NCBI GenBank assembly: GCA_016758965.1
Contig: JAEPRB010000232.1
Coordinates: 1 to 62,812, forward strand
Length of the DNA: 62,812 nt
Direction: 5' to 3'
Source: Circinella minor
Taxonomy: Eukaryota; Mucoromycota; Mucoromycetes; Mucorales; Lichtheimiaceae
Shown here: piece after piece, positions 1-10,588 of the stretch
How positions within the stretch are numbered: the stretch's first letter is position 1
Layout of the letters: each line of letters starts with the position of its first letter
Made by a program: the position numbers and the translations under genes
The notes under the pieces: model-generated
Seen by the model: only the letters and a program-made list of their open reading frames with translations
What the model was told of the DNA's origin: nothing
The model's database searches: none

Positions 1-3
1 ATA

Positions 4-1515
4 ATGGATTATACACCTTTAATTACAGATGAGGTAAATTTTATCATTGCCAATTATTGGATGTTTCTTGAATTAAATTGGCCTATTATAAATAATAGAT
101 TCAAACATAGAACAGAAATTAAGCATACTAAATATATAGATAAAATTAAAGATATATTATTGAAAAAATTAGGTTATACTGCTGTATTTTTCTTTTTAAT
201 GGTCTTGTATACAAATAAAGAATATCCAGCACCTTATTTTGAGATTGAAAAAGGTCTTTTCTTATTGTATCATCTAGTCTCTGGAATTGCTGGAAGTGAT
301 ATTGAAAAATATTTGCCTCAAAGTACATTTCATACTTTTTATAAAAAGTTTTGGATGGACAATGAAAATTATAAACGAATTAATAAAATAGTAAATGATG
401 CATTAACAAATATGTTTTCAAATATAAAGTTACGTATTTTGTCTGCTAGAAAAAATAATCCAGATTTATTTAAACATATAACTCTTATTTTAGATGGACA
501 TGATTCTCGAATTAATTATACAGATACAGATTTAGATAGAAGCCGTTTATATTCATATAAATTTAAAAAGAATGGTTTACGTACTCAATTTGCAGCTGAT
601 ATTAATGATATAATAATTTTTGTATCGAAAAGTGAATTTTGTAGTGATAGTTCAGATGGTAGTATGTTTTTAAATATGAAACTTTATAATAAAATGAATG
701 AAAATGATACTTTAGCAGTAGATGGTGGATATACTTTATTTATAACACAATTTATTGAGCTTGCTAATGAAAAAGGTTATGAATTTAGTAATGACAATTT
801 TGTTTATCCAATCCGTAAGAATATAAATGAAAACATAACGATTACTAAAGAACATTTTAATAATACATTTGGAAGCTTTCGAACTAGGATCGAAAACCAA
901 TTTTCTGAAATTGGTAATAAGTTTTATCGTTTTAATAATAATAAATCAATTGTAAAAATGGATAACATTAAGTTTTATAATCTTCAATTTCGTGTAGCAT
1001 GTTTATTAAAGAATATAAATAAATTTGTTGAATTATTTAATGTTCCTATTTTACCACATCATAAATTATGGCATAGTAATAACTTTGAGTTTCCTATTGA
1101 AAAAAAGTTAATTGATGTAGTTGTTAGTAATAATAAACAGAATAAAGATAAATTTGATAGAATGATGCAGCTACAAAATAATTTATTAAATATGGCTATA
1201 TCAGATAATACAATGGCTGTAGATGATACTGAATCTAATCATTCACAAGGCAGTGAAAGTGATAATGATGTACCTAACTTTAATGAACGTACTAGAAAAA
1301 GAAGAAGAAATATAAAAGGTAAACAGCGTTCAACTGCTTCATATGAAATAGAAAGTATTATTGGGCATATAAAAGAAAATGATGCATATTTATTTCAGGT
1401 AAAATGGATTGGATATAGTAATGAAGAAGATAATAGTTGGTTATCTATTGATATGTTTAATCAAAAAAAATTATTAAAAGCATATATTGAAGAGCATAAT
1501 CTGGGCATACTATAG
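4..1515 (+). CDS. Chromodomain-containing DDE transposase (PIF/Harbinger-like)
   Basis: This is a single-exon 503-aa ORF with an ATG at base 4, so the 5' end of the element lies outside the window. The core looks like a DDE_Tnp_4-type RNase H-fold transposase. D164 sits in LILDGHDSR, D240 in LAVDGGY, and E297 in RTRIENQF followed by a hydrophobic/basic helix, which is the usual spacing of Harbinger-like enzymes. Residues about 410-445 are acidic then strongly basic (RKRRR), probably a nuclear localisation signal. Residues about 447-500 form a chromodomain (YEIESIIGH, then FQVKWIGYS, then a conserved Trp in NSW), which may steer integration to methylated histone chromatin. All three acidic residues and the frame are intact, so the protein could be active. 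Family assignment is from motifs only; the chromodomain is the more secure call. Confidence 0.8.
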   Translation: MDYTPLITDEVNFIIANYWMFLELNWPIINNRFKHRTEIKHTKYIDKIKDILLKKLGYTAVFFFLMVLYTNKEYPAPYFEIEKGLFLLYHLVSGIAGSDIEKYLPQSTFHTFYKKFWMDNENYKRINKIVNDALTNMFSNIKLRILSARKNNPDLFKHITLILDGHDSRINYTDTDLDRSRLYSYKFKKNGLRTQFAADINDIIIFVSKSEFCSDSSDGSMFLNMKLYNKMNENDTLAVDGGYTLFITQFIELANEKGYEFSNDNFVYPIRKNINENITITKEHFNNTFGSFRTRIENQFSEIGNKFYRFNNNKSIVKMDNIKFYNLQFRVACLLKNINKFVELFNVPILPHHKLWHSNNFEFPIEKKLIDVVVSNNKQNKDKFDRMMQLQNNLLNMAISDNTMAVDDTESNHSQGSESDNDVPNFNERTRKRRRNIKGKQRSTASYEIESIIGHIKENDAYLFQVKWIGYSNEEDNSWLSIDMFNQKKLLKAYIEEHNLGIL

Positions 1516-1522
1516 ATGGTTT

Positions 1523-1813
1523 TTATAGAAGGATATTATTAAAGCATAAGAAGAAGGGATTTCCTATTGTAATTTTTATAGGTTTTTTTTTTTTTGGTTT
1601 GACATTTTGTATATCTCTTCTAGATTTATCTTCTTTTTCAATTTTCTTTTTAACTATTTTTTCATTTTTTTTTCTTTTTTCTGGAATATGGTTTGGATTA
1701 TGTATTCGACAAACATATTTACTTTTATTGCCTTTTTTTGTTATTTTTTTCCCACAAAACTTACCATCATTTTTTCCTCGTTTAAACTTGTGGGTACAAA
1801 AATTATTATCCAT
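1523..1813 (-). CDS. Small basic Cys/His (putative zinc-binding) protein of the transposon
   Basis: This 96-aa ORF with a genuine ATG runs convergently to the transposase, and the two stops are only a few bases apart. The N-terminal 40 residues hold C6, C20, C35 and H38 (FCTHKFKRG, GKFCGKK, YVCRIHNP), a C-x13-C-x14-C-x2-H arrangement that looks like a zinc knuckle. The remainder is extremely Lys-rich, suggesting nucleic acid binding. Harbinger elements usually carry a second, DNA-binding ORF, typically Myb-like; this could be a non-Myb counterpart. I do not recognise a named family, and the role is inference from position and composition. Confidence 0.55.
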   Translation of the reverse strand: MDNNFCTHKFKRGKNDGKFCGKKITKKGNKSKYVCRIHNPNHIPEKRKKNEKIVKKKIEKEDKSRRDIQNVKPKKKKPIKITIGNPFFLCFNNILL

Positions 1814-1884
1814 TGATAGATAGAGGAAATGATCAGAAGAGAAAATATTTTTTATTTTATTATTTAATTTTTTTTTTATAAAAC

Positions 1885-1996
1885 CTCAAAGTCCCATTGA
1901 GTCCAGCGAAGTCCCCAGAATTTCAAACTCAAAGGGACGTCGGGAATAATAAGCTTTATTTGCACTCCAAGTCCCCACTCAAAATATAGAAGTCCC
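1885..1996. repeat. Cluster of AGTCCC subterminal repeats, probable transposon end
   Basis: Within about 110 bp the motif AGTCC(C) occurs at 1890, 1900, 1910, 1970 and 1991, with an inverted copy (AAAGGGAC) near 1931. These GC-rich words stand out in an AT-rich background and lie just outside the two transposon ORFs. They may be subterminal transposase-binding sites and the right end of the element, but the matching left end is outside the window. Confidence 0.45.
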
Positions 1997-2908
1997 TGCC
2001 TGCATAACACCAAAAAAAAACGATTCTTCCTTTATTTTTTTCCTCATCGTTTTTTTTTCTTTACATATTGGTACCTTTGTGATGGGAGGAAACAATCAAT
2101 CGATTAACAAATCAAACAGATACTTTTTCCAAGAACATGGATAACAGAAAGAACATTCACACCTCAACAGTTAACAGCTTCGCATTCGGTTATATATTCA
2201 ATTGAAAGTCAATAGGAAATGTTCATACGAGCTAAACACACAAGAAGATTGTGCATGCAATGCTAAACACAGATTGTCAACATTAATATTAGAGAATGCA
2301 CATGCAGCTTCCTCAAACAAAAGAATTAAGCGAACCAGATTAAGATGGATGTTTCACTTATCTTTTTTAAGCCAATGCTCGATGTATTTCGCACTTGATC
2401 GACGAACCTATCAATTATTCTTTTATGAACCCTTGGCGAAATATTTCTCTGCGTTATTTTAAGCGATAATCGATACATTGCATTGAAGAGAAAGCAGAAA
2501 CGAGAACAACCATTCAATGATCCACCGGCAGCTTCAAAGTTTAACAAAATGAGAGGTAATGGCTATGGATTGGTGAAAAAGTTTGGTGGGTAATTTGATA
2601 GGAACGATAACATTTCCTGGGAAAACACAGCAATCAGTAGTATAATCAATGTAGATTTTGGAATATGGATGATAGTAGTATAACTTTTTTAATATAAGGG
2701 ACTTAGAGTTTATGATGGAAGAGGGTGCTTTGGTCATAATTGCTATAGATGTTAGGTTTAACTATAAGCAGGTTGAATAAAAAGAAAACAAATACTGATC
2801 TATCCTATGTTTCCTAAGCATGGATTTTATAATTTCTCAAAGTTCTTGTATATATATTATCATTTATATAAGCTAAAAAAAATGGATTATCGTTTCTAGG
2901 AGTAGTAT
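1997..2908. other. Non-coding stretch, no recognisable gene
   Basis: Only short open frames (up to about 85 codons, overlapping on both strands around 2200-2550) are present. They have no recognisable domain or splice pattern. The base composition around 2200-2560 is less AT-biased than the flanks, so a decayed coding remnant is possible, but I cannot name it. Confidence 0.4.
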
Positions 2909-3279
2909 TGTTATAGCGCATGACCAATTATTGTATACTTCAATCGGGTTCGATCGGTCAGTTTGAGGAAGCGTGTTATAAAAAATAGGTAGAATAAGAA
3001 GGGCTCGAAGATATATACAAATAAAAGCGATTACTGTTTCCTGGTTGTCAGGAAACCCTTTATTTATATACGTCGAAATATCAGGGGCTAATTACGTCTA
3101 ACTAATATTTATCTAATATCAATGATCAACATTTCTACATAGAATATCTATCCTAATATTTCTATATCCAACCATGCGCTCAACTATGCTATCGTCCATC
3201 CTTAGTATTCTGCGGATAAGCATATAGATCAACAACCTCATGGTTGAATATATCGTCGTAATGGTCTTACACCATTACA
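2909..3279. mobile_element. Possible solo LTR (Ty1/copia-like)
   Basis: This 371-bp segment begins TGTTATAGCGCATGACC and ends CCATTACA, matching the TG...CA convention. It is flanked by AGTAT (2904-2908) and AGTGT (3280-3284), a 5-bp near-duplication with one mismatch. It contains a TATA-like ATATATACAAATAAA at about 3012-3026 and a short hairpin (CCTGGTTGTCAGG). No internal retroelement coding sequence is visible. The boundaries are a hypothesis. Confidence 0.3.
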
Positions 3280-3808
3280 AGTGTTATAATCGTGATTATC
3301 ATTTTATCCATATATTTTCAATTTAATAGTATCACTGTACAATTTAATATTTAAATATGCACGAATATTCAAAGTAACAAATATACTAACCTGCTCTTAT
3401 TATTTACTTGTAGGTAATGGCCAAACAATCAGCAAGAAAAGATACAATGTTTTAGGGGGAAACCAGCTTAGCTAAAAAAAAAAATCAGAAAAACGACAAC
3501 AGTAATTGACGAACATGAGGAAATTGAGGTTAAGAATAATCAAGTGAGCTTATAAATTAGAGAAAACTGAAAAGAGAGGGGTGAAGAAATATGAAGGAAC
3601 AGAAATAAAAGAGAAGAGTGTATAGAATAATGAAAAAAAATATAAAAGAGAAGGTGTATAGAATAATGGAAAGAAATATGACGCAAAAGTATCCTAAAAT
3701 ATTGTCAAGCAATGAAATGTGTTTGTGTGAGTAGAGAAAGACAGGTTTATAGCGTATAGAGAGTAGGAAAGAAAAAAATGTAGCAAATTGTAAATAAAAG
3801 AATATTAG
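3280..3808. other. AT-rich intergenic, short imperfect tandem duplication
   Basis: No gene is visible. Between about 3608 and 3680 there is an imperfect tandem duplication of roughly 40 bp built on AAAAGAGAAG(A)GTGTATAGAATAATG. The rest is A-rich simple sequence that probably includes the 3' flank of the following minus-strand gene. Confidence 0.4.
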
Positions 3809-4536
3809 TTACACATTAAAAAAAATGCTTGGATTTTCGGCAATCCAGTGTAAAGTTTTTCTTTGTCTACTTCGTTTTTCTTCTAATAATGCGACAGCTG
3901 CTTCATTAGTCAGTCTGTGTTGTGCAGCATAATTTTTAATGCCTTCAATAATGATACGTCTGCGATTATAAAATCTACGTTCTTTTGTTTCTCGACGCCA
4001 TTCAACATGGTACAAACGTTCTAATTCTTCAATAGAAGGACCGCCAGCCAAGCCATGGTACCATTCACGCCAAAGCATATCAAGTGTGACAGTGTTACGA
4101 GACATTTTGTAGATTGGTACAGGCATTTGGTCTGGTGTTGGTGCTGGTGCTAGATTTTGTACGGGTGGTGGTGGGAAAAAAGGGAGAGAGATGGATGTCG
4201 TTGTAAGCGATGGTTGTTGCTGTGGTTGTTGGGAAGGTTGCGGAGAAGGTTGAGAAGGTTGGGAAGATGTTTGTTCTTGAGTGGGTTGCTGTTGAGAAAC
4301 ATTGCCCAAGTTCAAGGTTACTTGCAAAGGAGCTTGCCCAGAAGTATAGCTAGCTACTTGCTGTGCTAATGTTGCAAGGCTGCTAATATGAGGAACAAGC
4401 ACTTGCAAGGGAGTAACGACAGACAACAGGGATTGAAGAACCTGCGTCTGTGCGGCTTGTTGGGCTTGGGCTTGAGCGTCAAAACGGGATGCAATTTGTT
4501 GATTAATATCAGAAAGATGTTGTGCAACCAATGGTA
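3809..4536 (-). CDS. GCR1_C-domain DNA-binding protein (5' exon uncertain)
   Basis: The last exon encodes about 240 aa. Residues 1-60 are Gln/Ala-rich, 80-135 are a Q/P/S-rich linker, and about 137-205 match the GCR1_C DNA-binding domain: YKMSRNTVTLDMLWREWYHG, then PSIEELE, then WRRETKERRFYNRRRIII. The domain is known from the yeast glycolytic activator Gcr1 and Hot1, and from tyrosine-recombinase Crypton transposons. There is no ATG between the upstream stop and the first coding residues. A splice acceptor (TTATCTCAG) at 4537-4545 on this strand implies an upstream 5' exon that I could not place. The gene is divergent from a second GCR1_C gene about 350 bp away. Likely a nuclear regulator or a domesticated Crypton relic. 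Confidence 0.7.
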
Positions 4537-4886
4537 CTGAGATAAATACGAGTAGTAAAATAGAAAGATGGGACTAAAGTAAATATAGTTGAGAATCTGT
4601 TTATTCCTGAAATAAAATAACTACTCTTTTATATCTTTTCTAAATTATGTAACTATCTTATTTTATCCGATCATGGCTAAACTATGTTTTATACGAATAG
4701 ATGGGAGGACCTATTATATTTGTTCTATTATAAATATTAATTCTAGATCATTCTCTGAAACCGTTTATGACAGTTATTACTAATCTCATTCTTTCTTTGA
4801 TGTTCCTTTATTATCCGGATTAATAATAAGAACGAATCAAAATAAATAATAGTGTTTAATTGGTTATATCTTTTATCCTTGACGGA

Positions 4887-5387
4887 ATGATGTTTGACCG
4901 ATTATTCATGAATGGATGGAATATATGTGTTATTATGGTGGTTCACCACAGTGAATCTATGGTAGCAGAAAACGTTCCTAGCATCAGTCCGCAACATCTG
5001 CAAGATCCTGCAAGTGGTTCTAGTGAGACTCTGCACTATGAGCTTTACAGCAACATCCAAACTGTCAATGAAGTATGGCGCGAGTGGTCTGTAGGTTTTG
5101 CTGAACATTTACCTGCCGTTTCCGAATTAGAAAACAAATGGAAAGCAGCCTGGCGACCTACTACTACGATGAGACAATGTTTTAGTCGACGTCTGCTTAT
5201 TGTCAAGGCTGTAAAGGCCATTGCAGAACAGAAACGTGAATTAGAAGGTAGTGAAATTCATGCAGCTCAGCTTCTTAATGAATATCGCTCAAGCAAATCA
5301 CTATCTCTTAATCAACTAATTTTAGACCTCAAAACAACGAACCCTGCTTCTCTTATTGCTCTAAATGTTACAAAAACTTTCAAATAA
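4887..5387 (+). CDS. Second GCR1_C-domain protein, divergent partner
   Basis: This ORF gives 166 aa from the ATG at 4887; a shorter start at MVAEN (about 4959) is equally possible. Residues about 50-115 form a GCR1_C domain: YELYSNIQTVNEVWREWSVG, then VSELENKWKAAWR, then CFSRRLLIVKAV. A C-terminal helix AAQLLNEYRS...LILDL...NP is shared with the neighbouring minus-strand gene (AAVALLEEKRS...IAENP), so the two look like paralogs. It lacks the Q/P-rich activation-type region of its partner. No recombinase domain is present beside it. The role in transcription or as a Crypton-derived remnant is inferred. Confidence 0.65.
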   Translation: MMFDRLFMNGWNICVIMVVHHSESMVAENVPSISPQHLQDPASGSSETLHYELYSNIQTVNEVWREWSVGFAEHLPAVSELENKWKAAWRPTTTMRQCFSRRLLIVKAVKAIAEQKRELEGSEIHAAQLLNEYRSSKSLSLNQLILDLKTTNPASLIALNVTKTFK

Positions 5388-7932
5388 CCATACAACATAA
5401 TTACTATGCATATCTACCTTTCAATTTCTATACTTTATTCATATATAATCATTCCTTTTTACTGTAGCAGAACATTTTTCCCATCGGGGTTTTTTTTAGT
5501 TATTCATATTTCTTTTGTTTCCTTTTCTCCTTATCCTATAGCATATTCTAAATTATAAATTATAAACGTTATCTAAAGATTGCTCTTTTTTATAGAAGTC
5601 GTTTTATATTTTATCAAGATTGAATAGTTTACAGTTGGTGTAAGTATATTTTTCAAATCTATTTTAAAAATTATTCATTTTACACGGCGATGAAGAGAAT
5701 TATTTTATTGACTTAACAAAAGGTCTACGTATAGTCGATTTAGTCTTATTTTGATAATCTTTTCATTAGTACGTCAGGTTGATATTCAAAATATACTTTA
5801 AGTTCTTTTTAGACTTATAAAAAAGATAAGCATCGTGGTAGTGTCTTTATTATATTGAAAGAATATGAAACAGCTTTCTTATAAATTCCTGGTAGCCCAC
5901 CGCCAACAAATGTCAATTATCCTTTTTTTTGTACTAAACATACTAATGATTACCCATGAAAGTTATTTCGATAGAATGTAGTGCGAATATCTGGATTAAC
6001 ATCATACTAACAACAATGAACTTATTTCTCTCGAATATCTTTATTATGTTTTATAGAGCGTTGATTTATAGCCAATATACATTATTTTGTCTTTTTAACT
6101 TTGATGGTTTTTCTGTGATTTGTTAGTATATAATGTTGATATAAATAAATAAGTAAAAGTAAAATAATAGTATAGTTTTTTAAAATGGTCTAAAGAACAA
6201 TTTTTCCAGATCGATTAAGGAATAAAAATATATAACGTGAATATTTTTTTGCGCGATTAGGAGTAAAGGATGAATAAGAATATTTGTTGTTATATATTCT
6301 GAAAGTTATTTTTAATTGTGGAATGCATTGCTAATTTCGATATTATGAAAGTAATGAGATGAAGTTTATGCATGTACAACGAAAAGACGACTGGGTGAAA
6401 ATATACCGAAATACCTTCAAAATACATATGATTTGTGACCAGCACCCTAAATACATCATGTATTTAGTGTTTTTAATAGTACAGAACCAATAATATACAT
6501 GTATTTTGGCTGTGACCCGTGGTGACTCCGACAAAATTTTTGGCAGTGAATTTTGTGACCAAAGTGACCTGTGGGATTTATACATATAGCTAGCTGATCT
6601 ATTTGAAGAATATATTCTATAATTATAAGTAGACTTCTTTTGTTGGTACAGTTTTTTTTTTTTTTGAAGGTTCACAATCCTACCAATTTCCCTTTTTTAA
6701 ATATAAACTTATTAGACCATTTCTAATAACGTTTTAATTCTTTGTCCTTTTATTTTGCTCTAGTTTCGGATATGTCCTTGTAGATACTCAAATTTTACCG
6801 AATTGTCATTTAGTAAAGAAAGCTGGTGTATAAGACATTGTATTTTATTGTAAGAGATTATAAAAAATATAAGAAAGAATAATCGACTTTTTTATTTGAT
6901 ACGAACCATATTTTTATTAATCTAAATACAAGTATCATTTAATATACGTAAGTCTCTTCCCAACTATATTTTTTTTTATTACATAATAATATCCACCAAC
7001 TGACGGGACACTTTCATTTTATTTACGGTAAATTATTATAAATTAAGAAGCATTATATAGCGTTTACTTAATGTAATAGTGTGTGTTCTATTTAGTAAGT
7101 TACTGTTTATTTTATTTAGGTATTTATTTATATGTAGTATTTTTGATTAAATGTTATTAAATTAAAAAATGTGAACTTGTAAGAGTTAAAGATAAAATAC
7201 AACAACTCTTCTACGTAGTAACACATTTTCATATTCATATACATAATTATTTCTCGTATACCTTTGTAATTCCCTCGTCTGAATGTTTTCATATTTTATG
7301 ATATGGTCTTGAAGTACTTAACCTAACCACACTAATATTATTGCTTTTTCACTCCTTTTTTTTTTTTGGCAGCAAAATAAAAAAAAAGAGACAAAGTAAA
7401 TATCGTGTCTGTAGACTTTAGTAAACAGCAAAATAAAGTCTCTTTATAAACAAAATGCTTATACGTAGAGACATTTATGAAGCCTGCATAGAAAATTAAG
7501 TTTTAATTAATGAAAAAGATCGTTAGCTGTGCATAAATAAATGGAGCTACAAAAAATATGAATGAATCTGCTGTTGTGTATCCATATTTGATAAACAGTA
7601 ACAACTTCATATTTTTTTATTATATTTGATTGTAATAATACATGAAAACGACATATATCTACTTAAAGAGTACATCTACAACTTATGTGTAATAATTACT
7701 ATACTTCAAAAATTTAAACGTAATTTTAGAAGTAAATGGGGTTTTACAATAGTTGTAACGTGTTACATCTATTTTCCGTACGTCGTTATCTTTTTCGGTG
7801 TAACATTATCAATCAATTGATCATGCCACACTGAAAGATTATTAAAAAAAATGAGCCCATTAGTTTTTAATATTGTTATCAAATACAGTATATATAAGGG
7901 CTTTATTTTTTTATTACAGGATTATAATTTAT
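5388..7932. other. 2.5-kb gene-poor AT-rich intergenic
   Basis: I see no convincing gene or RNA. The only structured patch is 6418-6570: a perfect 21-bp palindrome at 6447-6467 (CTAAATACAT-C-ATGTATTTAG) and five copies of GTGAC(C) at 6435, 6512, 6522, 6555 and 6564. Its last few hundred bases are presumably the promoter of the downstream monooxygenase. Confidence 0.5.
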
Positions 7933-10096
7933 ATGACAGAAGAAACAAAAAGCAAACAAATCGACATATTAATTGTTGGAGGTAGTAAAAACTTTCCCCT
8001 CTCTCGCTACATTGTTTTTTTAATATGCTATGATAAAAAACTAAATATTTTCACCTTTCTTTTTTCTTTTTCGTTATTGTAAAGGTGGACCCGTTGGACT
8101 CTTTGCGGCAAATTTAGCCGTCAAATCCGGCTTAACAACACGAATAGTGGGTAAATGAAAAATATACTTTTTTTTTCTTCCAGTCGAAAAATACCCGCAC
8201 CCAGACCAAATCATCTCATTAAGCACAATCATACGATTTTATAGATATTGAAGCCGAGCCACAGCATTGGGGTCGTGGTGACTGGTTGCATGGTCGTACA
8301 CTGGAAATACTAGATTATACGGGGCTCAATACTGATTTGTTAGGGACAGGTAGTAAAGTTGAAACATTGGCAGTACATCATCAACTGCCACCACGAAATC
8401 AGACCGCCACAGCTGGACGAACAAGTATTGATTTTGTTCCAGAATCAATTGTAACAAAATATAAGTAAGTTGTAAAGGAATGTACATGTATAATCTACAT
8501 TTTTTTTAAAAAAAGGGGTTGTCTTTCTAAATGCTGCATAATGTAGACATTTACTTTGTGTTGGACAACATATTACGGAATCAAACTTTCAACATACACT
8601 CTCAGAAAATGGTATTCAAATCGAACGACCTGTGACAGTGACACAATTTACCCGTGAAGAAGGAGAAGACTATCCTATTTTGGCAACTTTGGAGAATAAA
8701 AAAAGTCATTCGACAGAAATGGTCCGTGCCAAATATTTACTTGGTTGTGATGGTGCTCACAGTTCAATAAGAAAACAAATTGGAATTGAATATGAAGGAC
8801 ATGGAAGTAAACAAAACTGTGGTGTTTTGGATGCTCTAGTCCAAACTAATTTTCCAGATAGAAAAAGTATTAGGTAAAAAAGGTGTTTTGATTAATTAAA
8901 AATGGTGAAATAATGGTACTGACACACCACGAATCGTGTATATGTATGAATATGAATAGTTTCGTACGAGGTCCTTTTGGCAGTCATGCATGTTTATTTC
9001 CACGAGAAAATAATTTGACTCGTGTCATGGTCGAATTACCATCGGATGAGAGGGATAAGAATCAAATTCCTTTGGAAACAGTTCAAAGTGAAGCACGCAG
9101 AGCTCTTTTACCACATCGTGTTGAGTTTCTAGCAGTAATGTGGTGGACAGTTTATAGTGTTGGGCAACATGTAGCAAATCGATATACCGATAAAAAGGAA
9201 GACGACGATGATAACATTATACCTCGAGTTTTCTTATGTGGTGATGCTTGTCATTCTCAAAGCCCAACTTTGGGCCAAGGGTTAAATACTGGTATTGGTG
9301 ATGTTTTCAATTTGGTAAGGAAGAAATATGGAAGCTCGTTTCGTGATCATAATTGTTTGTGGAAATAGTAATATTAAATAATAATAACCAATTTTAGATG
9401 TGGAAAATTGCTATGGTAAATGCCGGACTAGCAAAATCTAGTCTCCTATCCACTTATGAAACAGAACGTCGTCCTGTTGCACAAAAGGTTATTGCTATCG
9501 ATCGACTCGTTTCTGGAAATGATTTAAAGGACGAACCTTTGATGAGCTTGATACAAGAAAATCAAAAATTCACAACAGGATTCGGTATATCATATGCAAC
9601 AGCAGGCACCTCTCCTTTATCATTGAGAGTGGGTGACCGTGCTCCCGATTTCAAGGTAGTTGCCTATAATACCGGCAAAAAGGCAAGATTGTATGAGTTA
9701 TGGCATACAAAGAATAGCTGGTGTTTCCACTTGCTTATCCTGGCTGGAGATTTGACACATACAACTGAACGGGTAACACAAGCACTAGAGACTTTCAAGG
9801 ATAAAAAATGGAGTTGGTTACAGATCCATCTCATTACAACAACGACTCAGAGAGGAGTTATCGATTCTTTACCTAGTACTACCATTAACAAACAGGCACT
9901 CTTGATTGACAAAATTAACCAAGCTCAATGTCATCATGGATACAACGTAAAAGACACAAACGCACCTGCAGCTGTCATTGTTCGACCTGACCTGCATATC
10001 GGATGGATTGGGATGTTGTCGGCATCTATGGAGGACTGGCTCGCCAATGAGATTAATTTGGATTTTAAGGGATGGAATGTATTAGAAGCCGAATAA
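7933..10096 (+). CDS. FAD-dependent aromatic hydroxylase (phenol 2-monooxygenase family)
   Basis: Six exons (7933-7981, 8085-8150, 8245-8464, 8547-8873, 8960-9314, 9398-10096) join to 571 aa. The N-terminus carries the dinucleotide-binding fold (ILIVGGGPVGLFAAN, spliced across intron 1). The middle has the DG motif (LLGCDGAHSSIRK), and the later GD motif is GDACHSQSPTLGQGLNTGIG, both hallmarks of class A flavin monooxygenases. The C-terminal about 170 residues resemble the thioredoxin-like dimerisation domain of phenol hydroxylases (LRVGDRAPDFKV). Such enzymes use NAD(P)H and O2 to hydroxylate phenolic rings in the cytosol. The substrate cannot be read from sequence. The intron 2 acceptor was chosen at 8244 because it keeps frame and the family's spacing to GRTLEIL. 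Confidence 0.85.
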
Positions 10097-10588
10097 ACGA
10101 TAAAATAATCCCCCCTTTCTTTGTTTGTTATTCTCCCCCTGTTTTAATTTGATATTTTTTTACTCCATTTCAAACCATATACATATAAAATTCGTTGTAA
10201 AGTCAAACCAAATCGATGAACTTATATGTGTATATATATAGATACATATATAGATATATATATGCTGGTTTGAATCGTTATTATTACGCTAGGTAATAAT
10301 GACGATGGGTCATGTTAAATAATAACAAAACTAATAATCTTGAGGATAATAACATTTCTTCTCTAAACCAACAATTATTTTTTTTCTTTCTCTTGTAACA
10401 AAAAGTAACATTAACGTGTTTTATTATTTCTACCTTCCTCTCTCTCTCTCTCTCTTTCTCTTTCTCTCTCACTTTTCCTTTTCTTTTTTATTTACTCGCC
10501 GTTTCTTTTGATTGATCGATCGGCCGATCATCATCGTCATCATCCGAGTAAAAAATATAAATATACCTATACCTATACCTATACTATA
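10097..10588. promoter_or_regulatory. Intergenic with CT-rich tract and (ACCTAT)n
   Basis: This contains the terminator region of the monooxygenase and the promoter of the protease gene. There is a (TC)n pyrimidine tract at about 10436-10470 and a short tandem repeat of TATACC/ACCTAT at about 10562-10586 ending just before the ATG. Pyrimidine-rich tracts close to starts are common fungal core-promoter features. Confidence 0.4.

Noticed and set aside
2911..2961. tRNA-like A-box (TAGCGCATGA) and B-box (GGTTCGATC) words
   Set aside because: The flanks do not fold into a cloverleaf with matching acceptor arms, and the segment lies inside a better-supported candidate LTR.
8151..8250. Apparent frameshift in the FAD monooxygenase if intron 2 ends at 8183
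   Set aside because: That acceptor gives a 33-nt intron and a stop. Using the acceptor at 8244 gives a 94-nt intron, keeps frame and preserves family spacing, so the gene looks intact.
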